Positions 1 through 6,042 of a DNA stretch of 11,190 nt are shown here, piece by piece. The position numbers and the translations under genes were made by a program. The stretch is from Microtetraspora glauca (GTDB lineage: Bacteria; Actinomycetota; Actinomycetes; Streptomycetales; Streptomycetaceae). The stretch's first letter is position 1, and each line of letters opens with the position of its first letter. The notes below the pieces were generated by a model, which saw only the letters and a list, made by a program, of their open reading frames with translations, searched no databases and was not told the origin of the DNA. The stretch covers positions 1 through 11,190 of the forward strand of contig JOFO01000092.1 of the NCBI GenBank assembly GCA_000721275.1, written 5' to 3'.

Positions 1-92
1 GCTCGCCGACCGCTACCGTGCCGGAGTCGTTCTTGCCTCGCTGATCCTCTGGCTCCGCGAAACCAGCTCGTGATCATTTGTCAGACACGGCC
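1..92 (+). mobile_element. Right end of an insertion sequence (IS5-family-like)
   Basis: The transposase stop codon is followed directly by an AT-richer stretch, ATCATTTGTCAGACACGG (73-90), then CC. Its reverse complement begins GGCCGTGTCTGACAAATG, a form I recognise as a terminal inverted repeat of Streptomyces IS5-type elements. The exact outer edge is uncertain by a few bases. The neighbouring TAG/CTAG (92-95) would suit a short TNA- or CTAR-type target, but the other end is outside the window, so the target duplication cannot be confirmed. Confidence 0.6.
2..73 (+). CDS. IS5-family-like transposase, C-terminal 23 residues only (cut by window edge)
   Basis: An open frame enters from the left edge and stops at TGA 71-73. 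Its last residues read LADRYRAGVVLASLILWLRE followed by TSS. The pattern of an Asp-Arg-Tyr, a small hydrophobic helix and a Trp-Leu-Arg tail matches the C-terminal end of DDE transposases of the IS5 family common in Streptomyces, which end in '(Y/F)DKxAxRY.A...LA....WLR'. The catalytic DDE residues lie outside the window, so I cannot tell whether the full enzyme is intact. The stop codon overlaps the beginning of the terminal repeat, which is usual for compact insertion sequences. The family call rests on recall of this C-terminal pattern, and another DDE family remains possible. Confidence 0.6.
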   Translation, partial: LADRYRAGVVLASLILWLRETSS

Positions 93-99
93 TAGGCGC

Positions 100-570
100 A
101 TGGATCTTCGTCTCGAACCCCCGCACAGCGCCGGGCCCGTGCGGCTCGGCATGGACCTCGACGCGGCCGTGGCGGCCGTCGGCGAGTGGGGGGAGCCCCG
201 GGTGCGCGTGCGGCCCGGGACGCGGCGGGGCGCCGTCTCCGCGACCTGCGGCGGGATCGGCGTCGAGGTGCTGCTGGAGGAGGACGACCGGGTCACGGCC
301 GTCGAGTTCTGGTGGCCGGGCGAGGGGCGGACGAGCACCGCGCGGGTGCTGCTCGACGGGCGGGACGTGTTCGCGACGCCCGCCGACGACCTCCTCGCCG
401 GGCTCGACGCGCGGGACGCCGACGGCGAGGACCCGTACGTCCCGGGGCTGTCGCTCGGGTTCACGCGGCGGACCTCGCAGGAGGTGCCGCGCCGGCCCGA
501 CGGGCTGCCCGTCCACGTCACCTCCGTCCTCGTCGGCGGCGCGGGCTACTACGACTTCCGGCTGCGCTGA
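100..570 (+). CDS. Conserved-type hypothetical protein, 156 aa, directly abutting an IS end
   Basis: I do not recognise a characterised family. The ATG at 100 gives MDLRLEPPHSAGPVRLGMDL, an opening like small actinobacterial proteins of the type '...PP...GP..(L/I)GM...', which often occur as isolated hypotheticals. The protein is soluble and acidic, with alternating beta-strand-like segments (residues about 45-75 and 120-156), no signal peptide and no membrane segment. It ends in a Tyr-Tyr-Asp-Phe motif. An in-frame GTG at 70 lies inside the IS terminal repeat, so I prefer the ATG at 100. The bases just upstream belong to the IS and contain no Shine-Dalgarno sequence. The native promoter and leader have probably been displaced, and expression may now depend on read-through from the IS. 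Codon use is typical of the rest of the window. Confidence 0.7.
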   Translation: MDLRLEPPHSAGPVRLGMDLDAAVAAVGEWGEPRVRVRPGTRRGAVSATCGGIGVEVLLEEDDRVTAVEFWWPGEGRTSTARVLLDGRDVFATPADDLLAGLDARDADGEDPYVPGLSLGFTRRTSQEVPRRPDGLPVHVTSVLVGGAGYYDFRLR

Positions 571-589
571 ACGGGCGGTAAGGAGTCCA

Positions 590-628
590 GGATGCGGACG
601 CGACTGTCAGACGCATCCCTGATGTATC
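590..628 (+). promoter_or_regulatory. Inverted-repeat cluster, candidate GntR operator
   Basis: Three related half-sites lie just upstream of the regulator. GGATGCG (590-596) is an exact reverse complement of CGCATCC (612-618). GACGCATC (610-617) forms a 6-of-8 inverted repeat with GATGTATC (621-628) across a 3-bp spacer. FadR/FCD-type GntR proteins bind short palindromes and often regulate themselves. The position, overlapping the candidate -35/-10 region, suits autorepression. The assignment is inferred from symmetry and location only. Confidence 0.4.
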
Positions 629-634
629 TATGCT
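604..634 (+). promoter_or_regulatory. Candidate promoter of the GntR-MFS unit
   Basis: CTGTCA (604-609) matches TTGACA at 4 of 6 bases. TATGCT (629-634) resembles a -10 element, with a long 19-bp spacer, and TATCTA (625-630) is an alternative with 15 bp. With TATGCT as -10, transcription would begin at or next to the ATG at 641. This short AT-rich patch stands out in very GC-rich DNA. Confidence 0.4.
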
Positions 635-640
635 GTGCGC

Positions 641-1291
641 ATGCCCTCAGCGCTCAAGCAGCCGCCCGCCGCCGAACGGGTCTACAGCCACGTCAAGCGG
701 GCCGTCCTCGACCGCCGTTACGAAGGCGGCACCCTCCTCACCGAGGGCGAGCTCGCCCAGGCCGTCGGAGTCTCCCGCACCCCCGTCCGCGAGGCCCTGC
801 TCAAGCTGGAGATGGAAGGGCTGCTGAAGCTCTACCCGAAGAAGGGCGCCCTCGTCCTCGCCGTCTCCGCCCAGGAGATCGCCGACGTCGTCGAGACCCG
901 GCTCCTCGTCGAGGAGTTCGCCGTCCGCAAGGCCGTCCCCGCACCCCCCGCGCTCCTCACCCGCCTCGAAGAGCTCCTGGCGGAACAGCAGCGCCAGGCC
1001 GGCGCCGGCGACCTCGCCGACGTCGCCGTCACCGACCGCTGCTTCCACGCCGAGATCGTGCGGCACGCCGGCAACCAGATCCTGGCCCGCCTCTACGACC
1101 AGCTCCGCGACCGGCAACTCCGCATGGGCGTCGCCGTCATGCAGGCCCACCCCGACCGCGTCGCCCAGAACATCACCGAGCACGCCGAGATCCTCGACCA
1201 CCTGCGCGCCGGCGACGCGGACGGCGCCGCCGCCGCCGTCCGCCGCCACCTCGGCCGCGTCGGCAGCCTGGTCCGGGGTGAGGACCGGTGA
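641..1291 (+). CDS. GntR-family transcriptional regulator, FadR subfamily (FCD domain)
   Basis: The 216-aa protein has the two-domain layout of FadR-type regulators. The winged helix-turn-helix spans residues 1-72, with the signature helix GVSRTPVREALLKLE at 43-57 and the wing LYPKKGALV at 64-72. An all-helical FCD effector domain covers about 75-210. In that domain Asp132 and His136 (in TDRCFHAEIV), His181 and His203 sit where FCD proteins bind a metal that helps hold a small carboxylate ligand. It probably acts as a dimeric repressor of itself and of the transporter, whose start overlaps its stop by 4 bp. I chose ATG 641 over the in-frame GTG at 635 because the latter adds only two residues. 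No Shine-Dalgarno sequence precedes either, so the mRNA may be leaderless. The ligand cannot be inferred. Confidence 0.93.
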   Translation: MPSALKQPPAAERVYSHVKRAVLDRRYEGGTLLTEGELAQAVGVSRTPVREALLKLEMEGLLKLYPKKGALVLAVSAQEIADVVETRLLVEEFAVRKAVPAPPALLTRLEELLAEQQRQAGAGDLADVAVTDRCFHAEIVRHAGNQILARLYDQLRDRQLRMGVAVMQAHPDRVAQNITEHAEILDHLRAGDADGAAAAVRRHLGRVGSLVRGEDR

Positions 1292-2607
1292 GCGGACGCA
1301 ACGCCTACGGCTCCGCCGTCACCCTCCCCGGCGACCCGCCCGGCGGCCGGCGCGCCGCCCTCGTCTGGGGCGTCGGCGTCTGCGTCTACTTCGTCGCCGT
1401 CATCTTCCGCACCTCGCTCGGCGTCGCCGGACTCGACGCCGCCGACCGCTTCCACGTCGGCGCCTCCGCGCTCTCCACCTTCTCCATACTCCAGCTGCTG
1501 GTCTACGCCGGCATGCAGATACCCGTCGGCCTCCTCGTCGACCGCCTCGGCACCAAGAAGGTCCTCGCCCTCGGCGTCGTCCTCTTCACCCTCGGCCAGC
1601 TGGGCTTCGCCCTCTCCCCCACCTACCCCATGGCCCTCGCCTCCCGCGCCCTCCTCGGTTGCGGCGACGCCATGACCTTCATCAGCGTGCTGCGCCTCGG
1701 CGGACGCTGGTTCCCGGCCCGCCGCGGCCCCCTGATCGCCCAGCTCGCCGGCCTCATCGGCATGGCCGGCAACCTGGTCTCGACCGTCGTCCTCTCCCGC
1801 GCCCTGCACGGCCTCGGCTGGACCACCACCTTCGTCGGCAGCTCCCTCGCGGGCGTCCTCGTCCTGGTCCTGCTGCTGCTCTTCCTCAAGGACCACCCCG
1901 AGGGCCACGAACCCGCCCCCGTCCGGCACGCCGGCGCCGCCTACGTCCGCCGGCAGATCGCCGAGTCCTGGCGCGAACCCGGCACCCGGCTCGGCCTGTG
2001 GGTGCACTTCACCACCCAGTTCCCCGCCATGGTGTTCCTGCTGCTGTGGGGACTGCCGTTCCTCGTCGAGGCCCAGGGCCTCTCCCGGGGCACCGCCGGC
2101 GAACTCCTCACCCTCGTCGTGCTCTCCAACATGGCCGTCGGCCTCGCGTACGGGCAGATCATCGCCCGCCACGGCGGCGCCCGCGCCCCGCTCGCCCTCG
2201 GCACGGTCGCCGCCACCGCCCTGCTGTGGGCCGCCACGATCGCGTACCCCGGCGACCACGCGCCGATGTGGCTGCTCGTCACCCTCTGCCTGGTCCTCGG
2301 CGCCTGCGGACCCGCGTCCATGATCGGCTTCGACTTCGCCCGCCCGGCCAACCCGCCGGAGCGCCAGGGCACCGCCTCCGGCATCGTCAACATGGGCGGG
2401 TTCGTCGCCTCGATGACGACCCTGCTCGCCGTCGGCGTCCTGCTCGACGCGACCGGCGACGACTACCGGATCGCGTTCTCCTCGGTCTTCGTCCTCGAAG
2501 CCCTCGGCGTCACCCAGATCCTCCGCCTCAAGTCCCGCACCCACCGGCGCGAACGCGAACGCCTCGTCGCCAGCCGCGTCGAGGCCGTCCACGTGCCCGT
2601 GTCGTGA
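1288..2607 (+). CDS. MFS transporter (12-TM type)
   Basis: This 439-aa integral membrane protein has hydrophobic helices across its length, starting at about residue 23. The MFS motif A appears as GLLVDRLGTKKVL (81-93) in the loop between TM2 and TM3. A charged cytoplasmic stretch at about 197-220 (DHPEGHEPAP...) separates the two six-helix halves. Arg41, at the end of TM1, recalls the substrate-facing arginines of anion-handling MFS members, but that is weak. Length is normal for a single-substrate permease. The GTG start at 1288 overlaps the regulator stop (GTGA), so the two are translationally coupled. The GntR protein probably controls uptake or export of a small organic acid or similar compound. 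The basic C-terminal tail is cytoplasmic. The gene ends 12 bp before the convergent stop of the next gene. The MFS call is firm and the substrate unknown. Confidence 0.92.
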   Translation: MSGRNAYGSAVTLPGDPPGGRRAALVWGVGVCVYFVAVIFRTSLGVAGLDAADRFHVGASALSTFSILQLLVYAGMQIPVGLLVDRLGTKKVLALGVVLFTLGQLGFALSPTYPMALASRALLGCGDAMTFISVLRLGGRWFPARRGPLIAQLAGLIGMAGNLVSTVVLSRALHGLGWTTTFVGSSLAGVLVLVLLLLFLKDHPEGHEPAPVRHAGAAYVRRQIAESWREPGTRLGLWVHFTTQFPAMVFLLLWGLPFLVEAQGLSRGTAGELLTLVVLSNMAVGLAYGQIIARHGGARAPLALGTVAATALLWAATIAYPGDHAPMWLLVTLCLVLGACGPASMIGFDFARPANPPERQGTASGIVNMGGFVASMTTLLAVGVLLDATGDDYRIAFSSVFVLEALGVTQILRLKSRTHRRERERLVASRVEAVHVPVS

Positions 2608-2642
2608 CCCCGCGGGGGACTACTTCGGCGTCACCGCGAAGT
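2608..2642. terminator. Possible bidirectional terminator at a convergent junction
   Basis: The 12-bp gap between two convergent stop codons holds the perfect palindrome CCCCGCGGGG (2608-2617). Next to it, inside the last codons of the minus-strand gene, ACTTCG (2622-2627) pairs with CGAAGT (2637-2642) over a 9-nt loop. There is no T-tract, which is common for Streptomyces terminators. The evidence is symmetry and position only. Confidence 0.35.
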
Positions 2643-3447
2643 GGTCCAGGATCGCCGCGGCCAGCTCCGGATCGCCCTCGGTCTTGACCCGGTCGGCCAC
2701 CTCGGCCGGCCGGACCCGGCCGCAGGCCAGCCGCACGTACGTCTCCCAGTCCGTCGCCAGCGTCACCGCCGGGCCCAGCGACGGCGCCCCGTCGATCGTG
2801 CCCCGCCCGTCCGCGTCCACCCGCACCGTCCGCAGGAACTCCACCGGACCGGTCACGTCCACCACGACCGCCGAGCCGGCCGGCGCGCCCGCGTGCTTCG
2901 CGACCACCTTCGGCAGCGCCTCCAGCAGCAGGTCCCGCACCACCGCCGCGCCGGGCGAGTCCAGGTTCCCCGGCACGCCCAGCGCCGTCCGCAGGTCCTG
3001 CTCGTGCACCCACGTGTCGAAGGCCCGCAGCCGGTAGCCCTGCTCCAGCGTCTGCTCCGCGCCCAGCGGCGCCCGGATGACGTGGTCGGGCGCGCGGTTC
3101 TCGTTGCGCAGCTGCCGGGCCCGGCGGATCAGGACGTACTCCAGCTCCGCCGTCATCTCCGGCGCCGTGTGGTGCCGCCGGACGTCGACCTGCACCTCCA
3201 TGTAGCGGGCGAAGTCCGTGCGCACGTGGTACAGGTCGCGGGGGAGCGAGTGGATCGGCCGCGGGTCGCCGAGCATCTCCGTCTCCATGCCGATCACATG
3301 GGACACGATGTCGCGCACCGACCAGCCGATGCACGGGGTCGCCCGGTTCCACTCGCCCTCCACGAGCGGCTGCACCAGCTCGGCTATCGCTTCGATGGAG
3401 TGGGTCCAGGCGTCGGCGTAGTTCTGGAGGCTGGGATGGACGGTCAC
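2620..3447 (-). CDS. Maleylpyruvate isomerase / DinB-like family, putative mycothiol-dependent metalloenzyme
   Basis: The 275-aa protein has a DinB-like four-helix N-terminal domain (about 1-155), followed by the smaller alpha/beta C-terminal domain (about 190-262) found in actinobacterial mycothiol-dependent maleylpyruvate isomerases. The Zn-site histidines are visible: His50 in GWSVRDIVSH and His148 in FDTWVHEQDL. The third ligand of the characterised Corynebacterium enzyme is a Glu four residues before the second His. Here that position is Asp144, still able to bind metal. Many members of this family handle mycothiol adducts of unknown substrates, so 'maleylpyruvate isomerase' is a family label rather than a proven reaction. 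The start is GTG 3447, with an AGGGG ribosome-binding site several bases upstream. It is divergent from the amidase gene and convergent with the MFS gene. Confidence 0.82.
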   Translation of the reverse strand: MTVHPSLQNYADAWTHSIEAIAELVQPLVEGEWNRATPCIGWSVRDIVSHVIGMETEMLGDPRPIHSLPRDLYHVRTDFARYMEVQVDVRRHHTAPEMTAELEYVLIRRARQLRNENRAPDHVIRAPLGAEQTLEQGYRLRAFDTWVHEQDLRTALGVPGNLDSPGAAVVRDLLLEALPKVVAKHAGAPAGSAVVVDVTGPVEFLRTVRVDADGRGTIDGAPSLGPAVTLATDWETYVRLACGRVRPAEVADRVKTEGDPELAAAILDHFAVTPK

Positions 3448-3527
3448 GGGACCCCTCGACGTTCTTCGGTGCGGGCTGAAAACACGACTGGGCGACGGTG
3501 GAATGGGAGGCTCGGACGCTAAGTTAC

Positions 3528-3593
3528 GCTCCCCGGGAGCACCCCGGCAGTGCTTTCGTGTGACGATCGTAGGCCGGTGTTGACGGCTTCAAC
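3528..3593. promoter_or_regulatory. Symmetric elements in the divergent intergenic region
   Basis: The 163-bp gap between two divergent genes (3448-3610) must hold both promoters. GCTCCC-C-GGGAGC (3528-3540) is a perfect inverted repeat around one base. GTTGA (3579-3583) and TCAAC (3589-3593) form an operator-like inverted repeat with a 5-bp spacer, 18 bp before the GTG start of the amidase gene. TTGACG (3580-3585) could be a -35 element, but no well-spaced -10 is evident. Function is inferred from position. Confidence 0.3.
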
Positions 3594-3610
3594 GCCAGGA
3601 CGGTGGTAGT

Positions 3611-4417
3611 GTGCGCGCCTCGCTGATCCAGATCGCGGTAGACCCGGACGAACCGGTCGCCGACCGGCGGGCCCGCGCGGCCCGTCTCGTACGGGAGGAG
3701 CGCGGGGCCGCGGACCTCGTCGTCCTCCCCGAACTGTGGCCCGTCGGCGCCTTCGCCGCCGACCTCTTCGAGCCCGAGTCCGAGCCGCTGCACGGCCCCA
3801 CGTACGCGGCCATGGCCGCCGCCGCGCGGGACGCCGAGGTCTGGCTGCACGCCGGCTCGTTCGTGGAGGCCGCCGGCGGCGCCCTGTACAACACGTCGCT
3901 GGTCTTCGCCCCCGACGGCGAACTCGCCGCCTCCTACCGCAAGATCCACCGCTTCGGCTTCGACAAGGGCGAGGCCGTCCTCATGGCCGCCGGCGAGGAC
4001 CTGGTCACCTTCGACCTGCCGCACCTCACCGTCGGCGTCGGCACCTGCTACGACCTCCGCTTCCCCGAGCTGTTCCGCGGCCTGGTCGACGCCGGCGCCG
4101 AGGCGTTCGTCGTCCCCGCCGGCTGGCCCGCCCGCCGCCGCGCCCACTGGCGGCTCCTCGCGCGGGCGCGGGCCGTCGAGAACCAGGCGTACGTCCTCGC
4201 CTGCGGCACGGCCGGCACCCACGCGGGCGTCGAACAGGCCGGCCACTCGATGGTCGTCGACCCCTGGGGTGAGATCGCCGCCGAGGCCGGCCCGGACGAG
4301 GAGGTCCTGCGGGCCGTCCTGGACCCGGCGAAGCCCGCCGCGATCCGCGACGAGTTCCCGGCCCTCAAGGACCGCGTCCTCGGCGTCGCCGCCCCGCGCC
4401 GGACCCGGGTCCGCTGA
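3611..4417 (+). CDS. Carbon-nitrogen hydrolase (nitrilase superfamily amidase, Nit/omega-amidase-like)
   Basis: This 268-aa cytoplasmic enzyme carries the full nitrilase-superfamily catalytic triad: Glu41 in VVLPELWP, Lys111 in YRKIHRF and Cys146 in GVGTCYDLRFPELFR. The family hydrolyses C-N bonds of amides or nitriles through a thioester on the Cys. The context CYDLRFPELFR is that of the Nit/omega-amidase branch, which acts on deaminated glutathione or 2-oxo-glutaramate type amides, rather than of true nitrilases. The length is typical for a single-domain member. The start is GTG 3611, preceded by GGACGGTGG as a weak ribosome-binding site. It stands divergent from the mycothiol-dependent-isomerase-family gene and is followed by a strong hairpin. 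A role in repairing or salvaging small amides is plausible, but the exact substrate is unknown. Confidence 0.88.
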   Translation: MRASLIQIAVDPDEPVADRRARAARLVREERGAADLVVLPELWPVGAFAADLFEPESEPLHGPTYAAMAAAARDAEVWLHAGSFVEAAGGALYNTSLVFAPDGELAASYRKIHRFGFDKGEAVLMAAGEDLVTFDLPHLTVGVGTCYDLRFPELFRGLVDAGAEAFVVPAGWPARRRAHWRLLARARAVENQAYVLACGTAGTHAGVEQAGHSMVVDPWGEIAAEAGPDEEVLRAVLDPAKPAAIRDEFPALKDRVLGVAAPRRTRVR

Positions 4418-4438
4418 GCCCGACCGTCCACCGAGCAC

Positions 4439-4470
4439 GACACCCCCCGGCGGCACCGCCGGGGGGCGTC
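4439..4470. terminator. Strong GC hairpin terminator between convergent genes
   Basis: CCCCCCGGCGG (4443-4453) and CCGCCGGGGGG (4456-4466) pair perfectly over a CA core. GAC/GTC extends the stem beyond one A-C mismatch. It lies 21 bp after the amidase stop and 32 bp before the convergent stop, so it can serve both strands. A T-tract is absent, as often in Streptomyces. Confidence 0.75.
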
Positions 4471-4472
4471 AG

Positions 4473-4487
4473 GCGGCGGTCCGCCGC
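4473..4487. repeat. Short perfect palindrome, possible second terminator stem
   Basis: GCGGCGG (4473-4479) and CCGCCGC (4481-4487) are exact reverse complements around one T. It lies just past the main hairpin and 15 bp before the minus-strand stop, so it may reinforce termination of the leftward transcript. Confidence 0.35.
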
Positions 4488-4502
4488 GGCCGGCCGCTCC
4501 GC

Positions 4503-5315
4503 TCAGGCCGTCAGCTCGTCGGCGTCCGGGAGGAGGTCCGTCAGGGACTGCCAGAGGTGCTTCGGGGAGACCCGGCGCAGCCGGAAGGCGCTCTCCGGGG
4601 TGACGCCGCCCTCCGTCACCGGCTCCGCCGGCAGCTCCCGCAGCCAGTAGCCGAGCGGCCCGCAGTCCCAGGCCGCCACGGCCCGCGCCACGACGCCCCG
4701 CTCGCCGTCCCGGGCGCCCTGCCACGCGGCCGTGACCCGCCACTGCGAGCGCAGCTCCACGATCAGGTCGGCCAGCGGGCCCGCCGGGGCGCTCGCCGCC
4801 TCCAGCGCCGCCGCGACCAGCGCCCGCTCGTCCGCGCCCGGCGTCGACGCCGCCTTCTCCAGGGCGGCGAGACCGGCCTCCAGGGCCCCGACCGTCGTCT
4901 CCACGACCGCCTCTTCCGTCGGCACGCCGCCGGACTGGCGGAGCGCGACGAGGTCGGCGAGCGTCCACACCACCGTGCGCGGCTCGACGAGCCGGTAGAC
5001 GGCCTCGGCCTCGCCCGGCCACGACTCGTGGCAGACGACGCTCTCCTCGCCGATCAGCAGCCCGTGGACGAGCCCGCCCTGCCGGCCGCCGGCCTCCAGG
5101 GAGACGATCACCGTCGGCTGCACGACCGTCTTCATCACCGGCAGCAGCAGGGCCGACAGCTCCCCGGCCCCGTTGATCAGCCCGGCTTCCCGCAGCGCCT
5201 CCCGGGCGCCCTCCATGGACTCCGGGACCGGCTGTCCGGTCGCCATCTGGGCCAGCACGTACACGTGGTCGTCGGCGAGGCGGAACCGGGACCGGGTCAC
5301 ATCGAAGGAAGGCAT
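4503..5315 (-). CDS. Hypothetical protein, weakly EspG-like, of a type VII secretion-associated module
   Basis: This is a 270-aa soluble protein of mixed alpha/beta character with no signal peptide or membrane helix. The N-terminal half has a helix containing ALREAGLINGAGELSALLLP (40-59), then beta-rich segments (66-120). This order, a short helix ending in a Gly-Leu, then a hydrophobic 'L...L' run and a sheet, recalls EspG-type chaperones that hold ESX substrates in the cytoplasm. A helical segment (134-182) and a C-terminal FRLRRVSPKHLWQSL stretch follow. Overall similarity is faint and rests partly on its place as last gene of a WXG100-like cluster, so EspG is a hypothesis. ATG 5315 has no good Shine-Dalgarno sequence. 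An out-of-frame ATG lies 14 bases upstream. A 78-bp gap separates it from the preceding gene, so it may have its own promoter. Confidence 0.6.
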   Translation of the reverse strand: MPSFDVTRSRFRLADDHVYVLAQMATGQPVPESMEGAREALREAGLINGAGELSALLLPVMKTVVQPTVIVSLEAGGRQGGLVHGLLIGEESVVCHESWPGEAEAVYRLVEPRTVVWTLADLVALRQSGGVPTEEAVVETTVGALEAGLAALEKAASTPGADERALVAAALEAASAPAGPLADLIVELRSQWRVTAAWQGARDGERGVVARAVAAWDCGPLGYWLRELPAEPVTEGGVTPESAFRLRRVSPKHLWQSLTDLLPDADELTA

Positions 5316-5393
5316 CTTTTGTCGCTCATTCGCTCGGGAGAGAACAGGGAAAGGGGGACGCGGGACGTGCGGGGGTGACGGGGGCGGCGGGGA

Positions 5394-6005
5394 TCAGTAC
5401 TGCGACTCCGCGAACAGGTGCGTCACCCGCGACACCCCCGCCTTCACCGCGCCCAGCCGGGTCAGCGCCGACCGGTCCACGCCCGCGAAGATCAGCCCCA
5501 GGGACAGGTCGCCGCCCTCCGCGCGGCCGGCGACCTGGACCGTGAGGCGGTGCTTCTTGCCGCGGCCGGTCTCCCGCACGGTGATCGTGACGCCCGGGTC
5601 CTCGTCGTCCGGCAGCCGGCTGAGGACGTAGCCGTTCTTGTCGAGGGCCGAGAGCCGGTAGTCGTCGCCCGCGAACCGCAGGTGCAGCGCGCGCTGGTCC
5701 AGGGTGAAGCCCGCGCGGTTGCGGGACATGGGCACCACCCGGTCGCCGACGCGGAGGGTCGACCGGTTGAGGGTGGGCAGCTTCACGACGTCGGTGTGGA
5801 TCCCGCGCGCCTCGAACGAGGCCGTGGGCAGCAGCCCGCCCCGCAGCTCCGAGACGACGGCCGCCTCCGCGTTGCTCCGCGGCAGCGGCGCGGTGAGGAC
5901 GATCTCGCCGAACTCCCGCGAGACCCCCCTGAAGCCGGCCCGGTAGTCGTGCCGGCCCCCCTCCTTCCACCGGTGCAGCTCGAAGGGGGAGACGTCGGTG
6001 TGCAT
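5394..6005 (-). CDS. Hypothetical protein, 203 aa, beta-rich, in the WXG100-like cluster
   Basis: I do not recognise the family. The protein has no signal peptide and no transmembrane helix. From about residue 30 it is a series of short strands with charged turns, for example FEARGIHTDVVKLPTLNRST (64-83) and DDYRLSALDKNGYVLSRLPD (113-132), and it ends in a helix-like segment. The ATG at 6005 has an AGGGA ribosome-binding site five bases upstream. It lies 37 bp after the stop of the large WXG100-like gene and is probably co-transcribed with it. A gene in this position often encodes a partner, chaperone or immunity protein for the upstream secreted protein, but nothing in the sequence proves that here. 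Confidence 0.7.
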   Translation of the reverse strand: MHTDVSPFELHRWKEGGRHDYRAGFRGVSREFGEIVLTAPLPRSNAEAAVVSELRGGLLPTASFEARGIHTDVVKLPTLNRSTLRVGDRVVPMSRNRAGFTLDQRALHLRFAGDDYRLSALDKNGYVLSRLPDDEDPGVTITVRETGRGKKHRLTVQVAGRAEGGDLSLGLIFAGVDRSALTRLGAVKAGVSRVTHLFAESQY

Positions 6006-6042
6006 GATCCCTGTGTACCTCTCAGTCGTGCCCGGCCGCGGC

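Noticed and set aside
592..1281. Open frame of 229 codons overlapping the GntR gene on the same strand
   Set aside because: After the first 25 residues it is an Arg/Pro-rich low-complexity chain typical of a frame shadow in GC-rich DNA. The GntR frame holds all recognisable motifs.
1093..2592. Long minus-strand frame (499 aa) antisense to the MFS gene
   Set aside because: It has Gly/Glu/Ala/Asp-rich composition with no fold pattern, and the opposite strand encodes a clear 12-helix transporter.
3580..3612. TTGACG...TAGTGT as a sigma-70-type promoter for the amidase gene
   Set aside because: The spacer is 21 bp, too long for a normal promoter. TTGACG is also part of the inverted repeat, so it may be an operator instead.
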